Positions 26,789-35,815 of a DNA stretch of 64,000 bases are shown piece by piece (the first letter of the stretch is position 1; each line of letters opens with the position of its first letter). Source of the DNA: Roseinatronobacter alkalisoli (GTDB lineage Bacteria > Pseudomonadota > Alphaproteobacteria > Rhodobacterales > Rhodobacteraceae); NCBI RefSeq assembly GCF_028745735.1, contig NZ_JAQZSM010000008.1, positions 1 through 64,000 of the forward strand, in the 5' to 3' direction. The notes beneath the pieces were generated by a model. The model was given only the letters and a program-made list of their open reading frames with translations. It made no database searches and was not told where the DNA came from. The translations under genes were made by a program, and so were the position numbers.

Positions 26789-28144
26789 ATGCAACTCAAA
26801 AAACTCATACCCGTGGTGGCCGCTGCCGCACTGCTGCCCAGTCTGGGCTTCGCGCAGGAAGCTGTGGAAGCCGCAGAAACCGGCATGGATGCCGTTGAGC
26901 GCCTGAACATGGAAATGGTGTTCATCATGAACTCCTTGCTGTTTCTGGTCGGCGGTTTCCTTGTGTTCTTCATGGCGGCCGGCTTTTGTATGCTGGAAAC
27001 CGGCCTTGTGCGGTCCAAGAACGCCACGATGCAGCTGATCAAGAACGTCGCGCTGTTTTCCTTGGCGACAATCGCCTATTTCGTCGTCGGGTTTAACCTG
27101 ATGTATCCGCTTGGCGATTGGGTCGTTGAAGGTTGGTTGGGTGGCATTGCGCCAACTGTTCTGGAACCTGCAGGCGTTGCCTTCGAGGATCTGGATGATG
27201 TTGAATATGCCTCCATCGGGTCTGACTTCATTTTCCAGCTGATGTTCTGTGCTGCAACCGCGTCCATCGTTTCGGGTGCTGTGGCTGAACGCATTAAGCT
27301 GTGGCCCTTCCTTGTGTTCGTCGTCATCCTGACCGGCCTGATCTATCCGATTCAAGCCAGCTGGAGCTGGGGCGAAGGCTTCCTGGACGAACTGGGCTTT
27401 CTTGACTTCGCCGGGTCTTCCATTGTTCACGGCGCTGGTGGCTGGGCTGCATTGGCAGGGGTTATCGTTCTGGGCGCCCGCACAGGCAAATACGGCAAGG
27501 ATGGCCGCGTCACAGTCATGGCCGGTTCAAACCTGCCGCTGGCAACACTTGGTATGTTCATCCTGTGGCTGGGCTGGTTCGGGTTCAATGGCGGTTCGCA
27601 ACTGGCCATGGGCACTGTCAGCGATGTTGCAGATGTCAGCCGCATCTTTGCGAACACCAACACGGCGGCTGCCGGTGGTGCCATCGCTGCGCTGATCCTG
27701 ACCAAGATCCTGTATACCAAGCCTGACCTGACCATGGTTCTGAATGGCGCGCTGGCGGGTCTGGTGTCGATCACGGCAGAACCCCTGATGCCGGGTCTGG
27801 GCATGGCAACGCTGATCGGCGCTGTTGGTGGTGTGATCGTTGTTCTGACTGTTCCGCTGCTGGACAAGCTGAAACTGGATGACGTTGTCGGCGCAATTCC
27901 TGTTCACCTGTTCGCTGGTATCTGGGGCACGCTGGCTGTTGTTCTGACCAACCCTGATGCGACCCTTTCAGCACAGATCATCGGGATCGTTGCAATCGGC
28001 GCGTTCATGTTCATCGCATCGCTGGTGGTGTGGCTGATCCTGAAAGCGGTGATGGGCATCCGCGTCAGTGACGAAGATCAGGTCTCCGGACTGGATACAA
28101 CCGAGCTGGGCATGGAAGCCTATCCGGAATTCAGCAAAGGCTAA
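26789..28144 (+). CDS. amtB: Ammonium channel AmtB
   Basis: A 451-residue inner-membrane protein. A signal-peptide-like N-terminus (cleavage near GFAQ-EA) precedes eleven membrane helices. The conserved pore histidines sit in SSIVHGAGGW and IPVHLFAGIWGTL, and the FCMLETGLVRSKN segment near helix 1 is typical. It conducts ammonia under nitrogen limitation and is plugged by GlnK. The ATG at 26789 is preferred over 26783 because AAAAGGA is then about 9 bp away. A strong terminator follows. Confidence 0.95.
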   Translation: MQLKKLIPVVAAAALLPSLGFAQEAVEAAETGMDAVERLNMEMVFIMNSLLFLVGGFLVFFMAAGFCMLETGLVRSKNATMQLIKNVALFSLATIAYFVVGFNLMYPLGDWVVEGWLGGIAPTVLEPAGVAFEDLDDVEYASIGSDFIFQLMFCAATASIVSGAVAERIKLWPFLVFVVILTGLIYPIQASWSWGEGFLDELGFLDFAGSSIVHGAGGWAALAGVIVLGARTGKYGKDGRVTVMAGSNLPLATLGMFILWLGWFGFNGGSQLAMGTVSDVADVSRIFANTNTAAAGGAIAALILTKILYTKPDLTMVLNGALAGLVSITAEPLMPGLGMATLIGAVGGVIVVLTVPLLDKLKLDDVVGAIPVHLFAGIWGTLAVVLTNPDATLSAQIIGIVAIGAFMFIASLVVWLILKAVMGIRVSDEDQVSGLDTTELGMEAYPEFSKG

Positions 28145-28166
28145 GCTGAAACACTCAGAAACACCG

Positions 28167-28195
28167 AAAGGCCCGATCCCGCGATCGGGCCTTTT
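28167..28195. terminator. Intrinsic terminator after glnK-amtB
   Basis: AAAGGCCCGATC (28167-28178), loop CCGC and GATCGGGCCTTT (28183-28194) form a perfect twelve-pair stem ending in T4. Its symmetric A and T flanks would also work for the tRNA on the opposite strand. Confidence 0.9.
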
Positions 28196-28262
28196 CAGTA
28201 CGCGGCGCGGGGGCCGCGCACATGCCTGCACGTGGACAACGATACGGGATGGAGAAAGGGGA

Positions 28263-28337
28263 ATGGTGGGCGATAACGGATTTGAACCGCTGACATCTTC
28301 GATGTGAACGAAGCGCTCTACCGCTGAGCTAATCGCC
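28263..28337 (-). tRNA. tRNA-Val (anticodon CAC)
   Basis: Read on the minus strand the gene folds as a full cloverleaf. The acceptor is GGGCGAT/ATCGCCC, the D arm GCTC-AGCGGTA-GAGC, the anticodon stem CTTCG/CGAAG with loop TTCACAT, and the T arm AGCGG-TTCAAAT-CCGTT. The anticodon is CAC, reading GUG. The discriminator is A and the 3' CCA is encoded in the DNA. There is no integrase or duplicated tRNA end nearby. Confidence 0.96.
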
Positions 28338-28404
28338 CCCTTGCGCGGTTCATTACCCGCTGGACGTCAGTTGCGCAAGAGGGGCAGAACACGAAACCCC
28401 ATAG

Positions 28405-28428
28405 AAAAAACCGCCCCCTTAGGGGCGG
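28405..28428 (-). terminator. Intrinsic terminator of lon
   Basis: On the minus strand CCGCCCC, loop TAAG and GGGGCGG (28422-28428 with 28411-28417) are followed by TTTTTT (complement of 28405-28410). It lies 23 bp after the lon stop. Confidence 0.9.
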
Positions 28429-28451
28429 CTTCCTTATCGCATGCAGCGCTG

Positions 28452-30857
28452 TCAATGTGCTGCGCGCGGCTTTTCATCCGAAGACGGGGCTGCAAGTCTG
28501 GCCAGACGCGCGGCTTCGTCGGCTTCTTCATCCCATTCCACAGCACTTGGTTGCGATACAAGCGCATGGCGCAAGACATCGCGCACATTCTCGACCGGAA
28601 TAATTGTCAGCCCGTCTTTCACATTTTCGGGGATCTCACTCAGATCCTTGACGTTTTCCTGCGGGATGAGCACCGTTGTTATGCCCCCGCGCAATGCCGC
28701 CAGCAGTTTTTCCTTCAGCCCGCCGATGGCCAGTACATTTCCGCGCAAGGTCACCTCGCCGGTCATGGCGATATCGCGGCGCACCGGAATTTGTGTCAGC
28801 ACCGACACAATGGATGTCACCATCGCAACGCCAGCACTTGGCCCGTCCTTGGGCGTGGCCCCTTCGGGAACGTGAACGTGGATATCCAGCGCATCGAAAC
28901 GCGGCGGCTTTACCCCGATATCCGGCGCGATGGAGCGCACAAAGGAATTTGCCGCGTCGATGGATTCCTTCATCACATCGCCCAGCTTGCCGGTGGTTTT
29001 CATGCGGCCCTTGCCCGGCAGGCGTAGCGCTTCGATCTGCAGCAGATCGCCGCCTACCTGCGTCCATGCAAGGCCGGTGACAACGCCGATCTGGTCTTCC
29101 TTCTCTGCCAGGCCGAAGCGGAACCGTGACACGCCCAGAAACTCCGCAAGATTATCGCGCGCAACAATTACCTTGTCGGTTTCCTTCTTGATGATCTTCG
29201 TCACCGCCTTGCGCGCGATCTTGTTCAATTCGCGTTCAAGGTTCCGCACACCGGCTTCGCGGGTGTAGCGGCGGATGATTTCAGTAATCGCGCTGTCGGA
29301 AATCGTCATTTCACCGCGGCGCAAGCCATGGTTCTTGATTGACTTGGGTAGCAGGTGACGCCGTGCAATTTCCAGTTTCTCATCTTCAGTGTAACCCGAT
29401 AGCGGAATAACCTCCATCCGGTCCAGAAGCGGCCCTGGCATGTTGTAGCTGTTGGCCGTGGTCAGGAACATGACATTCGACAGGTCATATTCCACTTCCA
29501 GATAATGGTCGACGAAGGTGGAATTCTGTTCCGGATCCAGCACCTCCAGCATGGCGCTGGCGGGGTCACCGCGGAAATCCTGTCCCATCTTGTCGATCTC
29601 ATCCAGCAGGATAAGCGGGTTCGTGGTTTTGGCCTTTTTCAGGGCTTGAATGATCTTGCCGGGCATCGACCCGATATAGGTGCGCCTATGCCCGCGAATT
29701 TCGGATTCGTCGCGCACCCCACCCAGCGAGATGCGAATGAATTCGCGCCCCGTGGCTTTGGCCACCGACCGGCCAAGGCTGGTTTTCCCCACGCCCGGCG
29801 GGCCGACAAGGCACATGATCGGGCCTTTCAGCTTGGCAGACCGCGCCTGCACGGCCAGATATTCGACAATACGTTCCTTGACCTTGTCCAGACTGTAATG
29901 GTCCTGATCCAGCACCTCCTGGGCGCGGCCAAGATCTTTCTTGACACGGCTTTTCACGCCCCATGGAATGGCCAGCATCCAGTCCAGATAGTTGCGCACC
30001 ACTGTCGCTTCTGCGGACATGGGTGACATGTTCTTCAGTTTCTTGACTTCGGCTTCGGCCTTGGTGCGGGCTTCCTTGGACAGCTTGGTATCCGCGATGC
30101 GTTGTTCCAGTTCGGCCACTTCGTTCTGGCCGTCTTCGCCTTCGCCCAGTTCCTTCTGAATGGCCTTCATCTGTTCATTCAGGTAATATTCGCGCTGGGT
30201 GCGTTCCATCTGGCTTTTCACGCGGGTCTTGATCTTGCGTTCCACCTGAAGGACCGACAATTCCCCCTGCATCAGGCCATAGATTTCTTCCAGCCGCGCA
30301 GCGACATCCTGCTTTTCAAGCAATGCCTGCCGCTGTTCGACACTTGCCCCCAGATGACCGGCCGCCAGATCTGCCAGCGTTGCAGGGTCGGTGGTTTCCG
30401 CAATGGCGGCCTGCGCTTCATCGGGGATATTCTTGCGCACCTTGGCATAGCGTTCAAATTCGCCCTGAACGGACCGCATCAGCGCTGTTGTGGTGGCTGC
30501 ATCGCCGGGCTTGTCCGGCACTGGCCGGGCCTGCGCTTCAAAATAGGCGTCATTCTCCAGAAACGCGCTGATCTCAACACGTGCGCGCCCTTCAACCAAT
30601 ACCTTGACGGTGCCGTCAGGCAATTTCAGCAATTGCAGCACGTTGGACAGCACACCGGTACGGTAAATGTCATCGGCACCGGGGTCTTCCTGCGTGTGAT
30701 CCTTCTGCGAGACAAGCAGGATCTGCTTGTCATCCGCCATCACCGCTTCCAGTGCGCGAACGGATTTTTCCCGTCCAACGAACAGGGGAACAATCATATG
30801 CGGGAAAACCACCATGTCACGCAGCGGTAAAACCGGGAAACTGCTGAATTCACTCAT
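28452..30857 (-). CDS. lon: ATP-dependent protease Lon
   Basis: An 801-residue LonA protease degrading misfolded and regulatory proteins. An N-terminal LON substrate-binding domain (LPLRDMVVFPHMIVPLFVGR) and coiled-coil region lead to the AAA+ module with Walker A GPPGVGKTSLG and Walker B LILLDEIDKM. The protease domain has the Ser674-Lys717 dyad (GPSAGVAM and GGLKEKL). Start ATG 30857 has AAAGGAC upstream; a TTG six bases earlier is possible. A heat-shock-type promoter lies 46 bp upstream and a terminator follows. Confidence 0.96.
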   Translation of the reverse strand: MSEFSSFPVLPLRDMVVFPHMIVPLFVGREKSVRALEAVMADDKQILLVSQKDHTQEDPGADDIYRTGVLSNVLQLLKLPDGTVKVLVEGRARVEISAFLENDAYFEAQARPVPDKPGDAATTTALMRSVQGEFERYAKVRKNIPDEAQAAIAETTDPATLADLAAGHLGASVEQRQALLEKQDVAARLEEIYGLMQGELSVLQVERKIKTRVKSQMERTQREYYLNEQMKAIQKELGEGEDGQNEVAELEQRIADTKLSKEARTKAEAEVKKLKNMSPMSAEATVVRNYLDWMLAIPWGVKSRVKKDLGRAQEVLDQDHYSLDKVKERIVEYLAVQARSAKLKGPIMCLVGPPGVGKTSLGRSVAKATGREFIRISLGGVRDESEIRGHRRTYIGSMPGKIIQALKKAKTTNPLILLDEIDKMGQDFRGDPASAMLEVLDPEQNSTFVDHYLEVEYDLSNVMFLTTANSYNMPGPLLDRMEVIPLSGYTEDEKLEIARRHLLPKSIKNHGLRRGEMTISDSAITEIIRRYTREAGVRNLERELNKIARKAVTKIIKKETDKVIVARDNLAEFLGVSRFRFGLAEKEDQIGVVTGLAWTQVGGDLLQIEALRLPGKGRMKTTGKLGDVMKESIDAANSFVRSIAPDIGVKPPRFDALDIHVHVPEGATPKDGPSAGVAMVTSIVSVLTQIPVRRDIAMTGEVTLRGNVLAIGGLKEKLLAALRGGITTVLIPQENVKDLSEIPENVKDGLTIIPVENVRDVLRHALVSQPSAVEWDEEADEAARLARLAAPSSDEKPRAAH

Positions 30858-30902
30858 GACCAAGTCCTTTGTTCAGGCGGCGCACCGGGCACCTTCCACA
30901 CA

Positions 30903-30934
30903 CAAATAAGGGTCTGCGCGGGTGTGTTTCAACC
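30903..30934 (-). promoter_or_regulatory. RpoH (sigma-32)-type promoter of lon
   Basis: On the minus strand GGTTGAAA (30934-30927), a spacer of about 15 bases and CCTTATTTG (30911-30903) resemble the alphaproteobacterial RpoH consensus (CTTGAA, then CCTTAT/CCCATNT). The predicted start lies about 40 bp before the lon ATG. lon is a classical heat-shock gene, which supports the call. Confidence 0.6.
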
Positions 30935-31186
30935 TAATGCCTGCAAATTTACATCACAATCGGAATACTGCAGGAAAACGGTCAAATCTGGACCTGTACC
31001 TGACAATACAGTGTCAGACGGTGAAATGAGCAGGATGTTATTGAATCGGGGCCGCGCATAGCCCGCGGCCCCACTCACCCATATGCCCTTCACAGCACCG
31101 GAAGAAATAAGGCCGGCCATCCTGACCCGCTACTTCACAAAACCAGTCCTGACAGCCGATTTCAAGGGAACAAAACCGACAATTTG
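30935..31186. other. Gene-free stretch with a 9-bp GC hairpin
   Basis: No supportable gene lies here; a 63-codon minus-strand frame lacks a ribosome binding site and spans the hairpin. The perfect stem GGGGCCGCG (31048-31056) / CGCGGCCCC (31064-31072), loop CATAGCC, lies downstream of the DUF2853 gene. It may stabilise or end that transcript, but it has no T tract. Confidence 0.4.
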
Positions 31187-31216
31187 AATGGTTCCGGATT
31201 AAATGGTTCCGGACTA
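31187..31216 (-). repeat. 15-bp tandem duplication across the DUF2853 stop codon
   Basis: Positions 31187-31201 and 31202-31216 are two copies of AATGGTTCCGGATTA / AATGGTTCCGGACTA, 14 of 15 identical. On the minus strand each copy begins with an in-frame stop, TAG in the gene-proximal copy and TAA in the distal one. Confidence 0.85.
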
Positions 31217-31555
31217 GTTGTAGACGCCTTCCTTGCCGAAATGCCTGGTCAACAGATAATAGACCACCGCACGGTACTTGTTCCGCTCTGAGCGGCCATA
31301 TTGCTCGATGACTGCATCAATCGCAGTGTTCAGTTCAGGCCCGTCTGGCAGCCCCAGTTTCTTGATCAGAAAGCCTGTGCGCACGGTATCAAGTTCATGC
31401 TGCTGCGTGGCGGCAACCGTGCAGGCATCCGCGTCATAAATGGACGGGCCGCAGCCTATCGTCACCTTGCGCAAAAGGTCCATATCGGGGTTCACTCCGC
31501 ATTTTTCACGCAAATCAGAAGCATAGCGTTCAATCAATTCGTCCCGGCGTCCCAT
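31214..31555 (-). CDS. DUF2853 family protein
   Basis: This 113-residue soluble helical protein matches the DUF2853 family, with landmarks CGVNPDMDLLRKVTIGCGPSIYDAD near residues 19-43 and YGRSERNKYRAVVYYLL near 85-101. The function is unknown. The ATG is preceded by GGGA. It is followed on the same strand by lon, 356 bp away. The 3' end carries a short tandem duplication that includes the stop codon. Confidence 0.88.
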   Translation of the reverse strand: MGRRDELIERYASDLREKCGVNPDMDLLRKVTIGCGPSIYDADACTVAATQQHELDTVRTGFLIKKLGLPDGPELNTAIDAVIEQYGRSERNKYRAVVYYLLTRHFGKEGVYN

Positions 31556-31683
31556 GGCGTCATCCCATTTCCGTACATAATTGCATTGTTTCCTGCGCTA
31601 TCTTCACGCAGGTGTGAAGATTGGAAGAAAAACCGCGCAAAACCAACAAGAATCTGCACAAGGGGCGGGAACGCCCGGACCGA

Positions 31684-32862
31684 TTACAGCATCCGCAACA
31701 ATTGCGGGGTCGGCCAACCATCTGCGGGCAGGCCAAGCTGTGCCTGTATGTCCTGCACAGCAGCGCGCGTATTGGACCCCAGAATGCCGTCAATCCCACC
31801 CACGTCAAACCCGCGCTGCGCCAGTTTCTGTTGCAACTGGCGCATCTGGTCCTGATTAAGACCCTGTTCGGGGTTGCCAGCCTGATATACCGGCGCCCCC
31901 ATCAGCCGTGTGGCGAAATAGGCCGCCGTGGTGATGTAGATGAAGCTTTGGTTCCATTCGAACAACGTGCTGAAATTCGGGAAAACCATGAAGGCAGGCC
32001 CACGATGGCCTTGCGGCAGAATAACTGAGGCGCGCATATTTCCTGAAGGCAGGCTGCCATGGGTGGGCCGCACGCCCAGTTGTTGCCATTGGCTGACGGT
32101 CAGTTCGGTGCGCAGCCCCGTTTGTGTCAGGTCAAGGCCGCCGGGCAGGGCAACTTCATGCATCCAGGGCTCATTCGCCCGCCAGCCCTTGGCGCGCAGC
32201 ATCGATGCCGCCGACAGGATGGAATCGGGCACGGAATTCTGCAGATCGATGCGCCCGTCGCCATCACCATCCACCGCATGGCTGATGATATCTGACGGCA
32301 GTTTCTGCACCATGCCGATTTCACCTGCCCATGCCCCACGGGTGCGCGCAGGGTCCAGCATGCCCCGGCGATACATTTCAATCGCGGAAAATATCTGCGG
32401 GCGGAACAGTTCGGGGCGGCGGCAGTCATGTGCCAGCGTAACCAGCGCATTGACTGTGTTGAAATCCCCCTGGACCGCGCCGAAATCGGTTTCAAAAGCC
32501 CAGAAGGCCAGCAATATGCCGGGCTGAACACCATAGGTCTGCTGCGCGGTGGCAAAGATACTGGAATAGCGGTTCGCATTGTTGCGCCCGGCATTCATGC
32601 GGTTCTGCGAAATCAGCGCACGAGAGAAGTCCAGAAACGGGCGCTGGAAAATGCCCTGTCGCCGGTCGGCATTCAGAACAGATTGTTCCTGCCGGACATT
32701 GGCAAAGAAATTTTCGATCAACGTTCGATCATGCCCGCGCGAAGCGGCTTCGGATTTCAGGCCCTCGACAAAAGCCCCGAAATTTCCACCGCAGCTTTGG
32801 CCTTGCGCAGTTGTCGCAAGGCCAAAAGACAGAACCGCCACCAGAACCGGAAGAATACGCAT
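31684..32862 (-). CDS. Lytic murein transglycosylase (MltB-like) with peptidoglycan-binding domain
   Basis: A 392-residue exported protein. The signal peptide (about 1-22, ending TTAQGQS) is followed by an MltB-type (SLT_2) catalytic domain with the glutamate in AFWAFETDFGAVQGDFNTVNAL and the segment GAWAGEIGMVQKLPSD. A C-terminal PG_binding_1 domain (LNQDQMRQLQQKLAQRGFDVGG) completes it. It cleaves glycan strands to 1,6-anhydro-muropeptides. No lipobox cysteine is seen, so it is probably soluble periplasmic. Start ATG 32862 has AGGGGG upstream. Confidence 0.92.
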   Translation of the reverse strand: MRILPVLVAVLSFGLATTAQGQSCGGNFGAFVEGLKSEAASRGHDRTLIENFFANVRQEQSVLNADRRQGIFQRPFLDFSRALISQNRMNAGRNNANRYSSIFATAQQTYGVQPGILLAFWAFETDFGAVQGDFNTVNALVTLAHDCRRPELFRPQIFSAIEMYRRGMLDPARTRGAWAGEIGMVQKLPSDIISHAVDGDGDGRIDLQNSVPDSILSAASMLRAKGWRANEPWMHEVALPGGLDLTQTGLRTELTVSQWQQLGVRPTHGSLPSGNMRASVILPQGHRGPAFMVFPNFSTLFEWNQSFIYITTAAYFATRLMGAPVYQAGNPEQGLNQDQMRQLQQKLAQRGFDVGGIDGILGSNTRAAVQDIQAQLGLPADGWPTPQLLRML

Positions 32863-32949
32863 AACACCCCCTGAAGAAATTTTGCCCACGTTAGCGCAGG
32901 ACAGATTCCAAGGGAATCGATTTTCCGTGATCAGGGTTGTGCTGCCGGG

Positions 32950-33930
32950 TCAAAGCCCGGCACGACCATGCGATGCGTCAAAATCGGGTTCCGGGTTGAT
33001 GGGGATAATCCGGTTCGGGTTTATCGTGTCATGGCTGTAGTGATAGTGGCGCACAATATGGTCGAAATGCACGGTTTCGGCCACACCTGCATGCTGGAAC
33101 AGATCGCGCGTATAGGCCCATAGTGCCGGATAATCGACAATCCGGCGCCGGTTGCATTTGAAATGCGTGTGGTAAACCTTGTCGAACCGCACCAGCGTTG
33201 TGAACAACCGCCAGTCGGCTTCGGTCAGCGTGCGACCCATCAGGTAGCGCTGTCCCTTCAGGCGGTCTTCCAGCCAGTCAAGGGACTCAAACAGCGGAAC
33301 CACAGCGTCATCATAAGCTTCTTGCGTTGTCGCAAAACCGGCTTTGTAGACACCGTTATTCACCGTATCATAAATGCGGTCATTCACGGCATCGATATCG
33401 GCGCGTAAGGCTTCTGGGTAATAATCGTCGGTATTGCCGGTCAGCCCGTCAAAGGCGGAATTGAACATGCGGATAATTTCTGCGGATTCATTCGATACAA
33501 TGGTTCCGCGTTCCTTGTCCCACAGCACAGGCACTGTCACGCGGCCCGAAATTTTCGGGTCGGCCTGAATGTAGATGTCGCGCATGAATTTATGCCCGAA
33601 CAACCGGTCACCGGTTGCGCCGTCGAAATCAGTCGCGAAGGTCCAGCCGTCATTCAGCATGTCGGGATGGACAGCAGACACATCGATCAACCCGTCCAGC
33701 GCCTTCAGCTTGCGGAAAATCAGTGTGCGATGCGCCCAAGGACAGGCATAGGACACATACAGATGATAGCGCCCGGCTTCGGCCTTGAACCCGCCTTCGC
33801 CGGACGGGCCTGCACCGCCATCCGCCGTGACCCAGTTGCGAAACCGTGATGTGTCGCGCTTGAACGCGCCGCCGGTTTTGCTGGTATCATACCATTCGCT
33901 TGACCATTCGCCGTCAATCAATCGACCCAT
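32950..33930 (-). CDS. yqjG: Glutathionyl-hydroquinone reductase (Xi-class GST)
   Basis: A 326-residue glutathione transferase of the Xi/ECM4/YqjG class, which reduces glutathionyl-hydroquinones. The catalytic cysteine is in YVSYACPWAHRTLI. Further landmarks are TVPVLWDKERGTIVSNESAEIIRM and the all-alpha domain with YLMGRTLTEADWRLFTTLVRFDKVYHTHFKCN. The length fits. Start ATG 33930 has GGAGG upstream. The natural substrate is unknown; quinone detoxification is the family role. It is monocistronic in appearance. Confidence 0.92.
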   Translation of the reverse strand: MGRLIDGEWSSEWYDTSKTGGAFKRDTSRFRNWVTADGGAGPSGEGGFKAEAGRYHLYVSYACPWAHRTLIFRKLKALDGLIDVSAVHPDMLNDGWTFATDFDGATGDRLFGHKFMRDIYIQADPKISGRVTVPVLWDKERGTIVSNESAEIIRMFNSAFDGLTGNTDDYYPEALRADIDAVNDRIYDTVNNGVYKAGFATTQEAYDDAVVPLFESLDWLEDRLKGQRYLMGRTLTEADWRLFTTLVRFDKVYHTHFKCNRRRIVDYPALWAYTRDLFQHAGVAETVHFDHIVRHYHYSHDTINPNRIIPINPEPDFDASHGRAGL

Positions 33931-34019
33931 CGTGGAAACCTCCGTTTGCTTTAACGGTCATATGGGCCGGGGCGGGGGCGGGGCAATCTGCATTCCCGCA
34001 CGCGCCCTGTGCATGGCCG

Positions 34020-35192
34020 CTATTGCAGATCCCGGAACGCAGCCTGCAAGCGCGCTACAGCCTGTTCAATCACGGATCTCGGAGCGCCGATATTAAAGCG
34101 CAGATAGGGCGTTCCACCGGTGCCGAATGTCGGTCCGTGATTGGCGGCGATCTGAGCCTGTTGTTCCACCCGCGCGCTGAATTCATCAGGCTCCATGCCG
34201 GTGCCCGAAAAATCCACCCAGGCCAGATAGGTGGATTGCAGCGTCATCGACCGCACGCCGGGTATGGCATTCACGCCTGCATCAAACACCTGTCGGTTGC
34301 TGTCCAGATAGGCGCATAGCGCATCGACCCATTCCGCGCCTGCGGGCGAATAGGCCGCGGTTACGGCATGCAGACCGAATGAATTGGGCGAAATGCCCAT
34401 CGCGGCCAGCGTATCGGCAAACTGCCCGCGCAACCGGTCATCGGCAATGATGACATTGCCGCAATGCGTGCCCGCAAGGTTGAATGTCTTGGACGCGGCG
34501 GTCAGCATCACCAGGCGGTCGATGCAGTCAGGGGCGGCCACCGGCATCGGAATATGTCTGTGACCGGGCATGACCAGATCGTGGTGAATTTCATCCGAGA
34601 CCAGCAGCAGGTCATGGCGGGTGCAGAATGCGGCAATGTCGCGTAATTCCTGCGCCGTCCAGACCCGGCCACCGGGATTATGCGGCGAACACAGGATGAC
34701 CATGCGTTCCTGCCCGGTCATCTGTGCATCGGCGGCGTCAAGGTCCATCTCATAGATGCCATCATTCAGCGCCAGCGGGCATTCGACCACCTTGCGCCCG
34801 GCGGCATGAATGGTGCGCGCAAAAGCGTGGTAAACGGGGGTAAACAGAATAACCCCATCGCCGGGTTGCGTCCATGTATGCAGGCACAGGCCAACCGCGT
34901 TCACCAGCCCATGCGTGGTGAAAATATGCGCGGGGTCCACCTGCCAGCCATGGCGGTTGGCCATCCACCAGCAGATCGCGGCGCGGTAAGCGTCGTCATC
35001 GCCGAAATAGCCGTAAACACCGTGATCCAGCGCCTTTTGCAGCGCATCCTGCACGCAGGTGGGCGGGCGGAAATCCATATCGGCCACCCACATGGAGATT
35101 CCGGTATCGGGGGATACGCCATAGCGGTCCTGCATCATGTCCCATTTCATGGAATGTGTGCCGCGCCGGTCGATGATCTGGTCAAAATTCAT
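34020..35192 (-). CDS. MalY/PatB-type PLP-dependent C-S lyase/aminotransferase
   Basis: A 390-residue fold-type I PLP enzyme of the MalY/PatB group, usually a cystathionine beta-lyase or cysteine desulfhydrase. Landmarks are MKWDMMQDRYGV, MWVADMDFRPP, CSPHNPGGRVW, LLVSDEIHHDLV and the PLP lysine in TAASKTFNLAGTHCGN. The ATG follows AGGGG. It is divergent from def. Whether it acts in methionine synthesis, cysteine breakdown or D-cysteine handling cannot be decided. Confidence 0.88.
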   Translation of the reverse strand: MNFDQIIDRRGTHSMKWDMMQDRYGVSPDTGISMWVADMDFRPPTCVQDALQKALDHGVYGYFGDDDAYRAAICWWMANRHGWQVDPAHIFTTHGLVNAVGLCLHTWTQPGDGVILFTPVYHAFARTIHAAGRKVVECPLALNDGIYEMDLDAADAQMTGQERMVILCSPHNPGGRVWTAQELRDIAAFCTRHDLLLVSDEIHHDLVMPGHRHIPMPVAAPDCIDRLVMLTAASKTFNLAGTHCGNVIIADDRLRGQFADTLAAMGISPNSFGLHAVTAAYSPAGAEWVDALCAYLDSNRQVFDAGVNAIPGVRSMTLQSTYLAWVDFSGTGMEPDEFSARVEQQAQIAANHGPTFGTGGTPYLRFNIGAPRSVIEQAVARLQAAFRDLQ

Positions 35193-35293
35193 AGCAAACC
35201 CCTAGTTTTGGACAAGCTGGCCTGTGCAAGGCCGGGCTGCAAGCGGAAAATGCCCCATTGAACAGGGGTCTGGCTTGGCTTAAATCGCAAATC

Positions 35294-35815
35294 ATGACCC
35301 TGCGCCCGATCCTGATACACCCCGACCCGCGGCTGAAGAAGCCATGCACCCCGATTGACGGGATAACCCCTGATATCGGCAAACTGGCCGAAGACATGCT
35401 GCAAACCATGTATGACGCCCCCGGTGTCGGGCTGGCCGCGCCGCAAGTTGGCGTGTTGCAACGCATGTTCGTCATGGATTGCGTCAAGGAAGAAGGCGAA
35501 AGCCCACGGCCCATGGTGTTGATCAACCCCGAAATTGTTGCGACTTCCGATGAAATGAACACCTATGAAGAAGGGTGTCTGTCCATCCCGGAACACTATG
35601 CCGAAGTCACCCGCCCGAAGCTGGTGACCATGCGCTGGACGGGTCTTGACGGCAAGCTACATGAAGACGAATTCGACGGGCTTTGGGCCACATGTGCGCA
35701 GCATGAACTGGACCATCTGAACGGTAAGCTGTTCATCGACCATCTGGGTGCCATCAAACGCCAGATGATCACCCGCAAGATGGTCAAATTCAAGCGTGAA
35801 CAGGCGCGCGGGTGA
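35294..35815 (+). CDS. def: Peptide deformylase
   Basis: A 173-residue metalloenzyme removing formyl from nascent Met. All three motifs are complete: [15 protein letters not shown] (metal cysteine) and HELDH (two metal histidines and catalytic glutamate). Start ATG 35294 gives the normal N-terminus TLRPILIHPDPRLKK; a TTG 36 bp upstream is also open. The stop overlaps the next gene, a degenerate deformylase, as GTGA, and fmt follows, so the three form one coupled operon. Confidence 0.95.
   Translation: MTLRPILIHPDPRLKKPCTPIDGITPDIGKLAEDMLQTMYDAPGVGLAAPQVGVLQRMFVMDCVKEEGESPRPMVLINPEIVATSDEMNTYEEGCLSIPEHYAEVTRPKLVTMRWTGLDGKLHEDEFDGLWATCAQHELDHLNGKLFIDHLGAIKRQMITRKMVKFKREQARG

Noticed and set aside
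28263-28337. tRNA-Val as an integration site for an island
   Set aside because: No integrase and no duplicated tRNA 3' end is seen; the flanks are amtB and lon, ordinary core genes.
30929-31120. 63-codon minus-strand frame between lon and the DUF2853 gene
   Set aside because: No ribosome binding site, it overlaps the lon -35 region and includes a GC hairpin; no conserved pattern.
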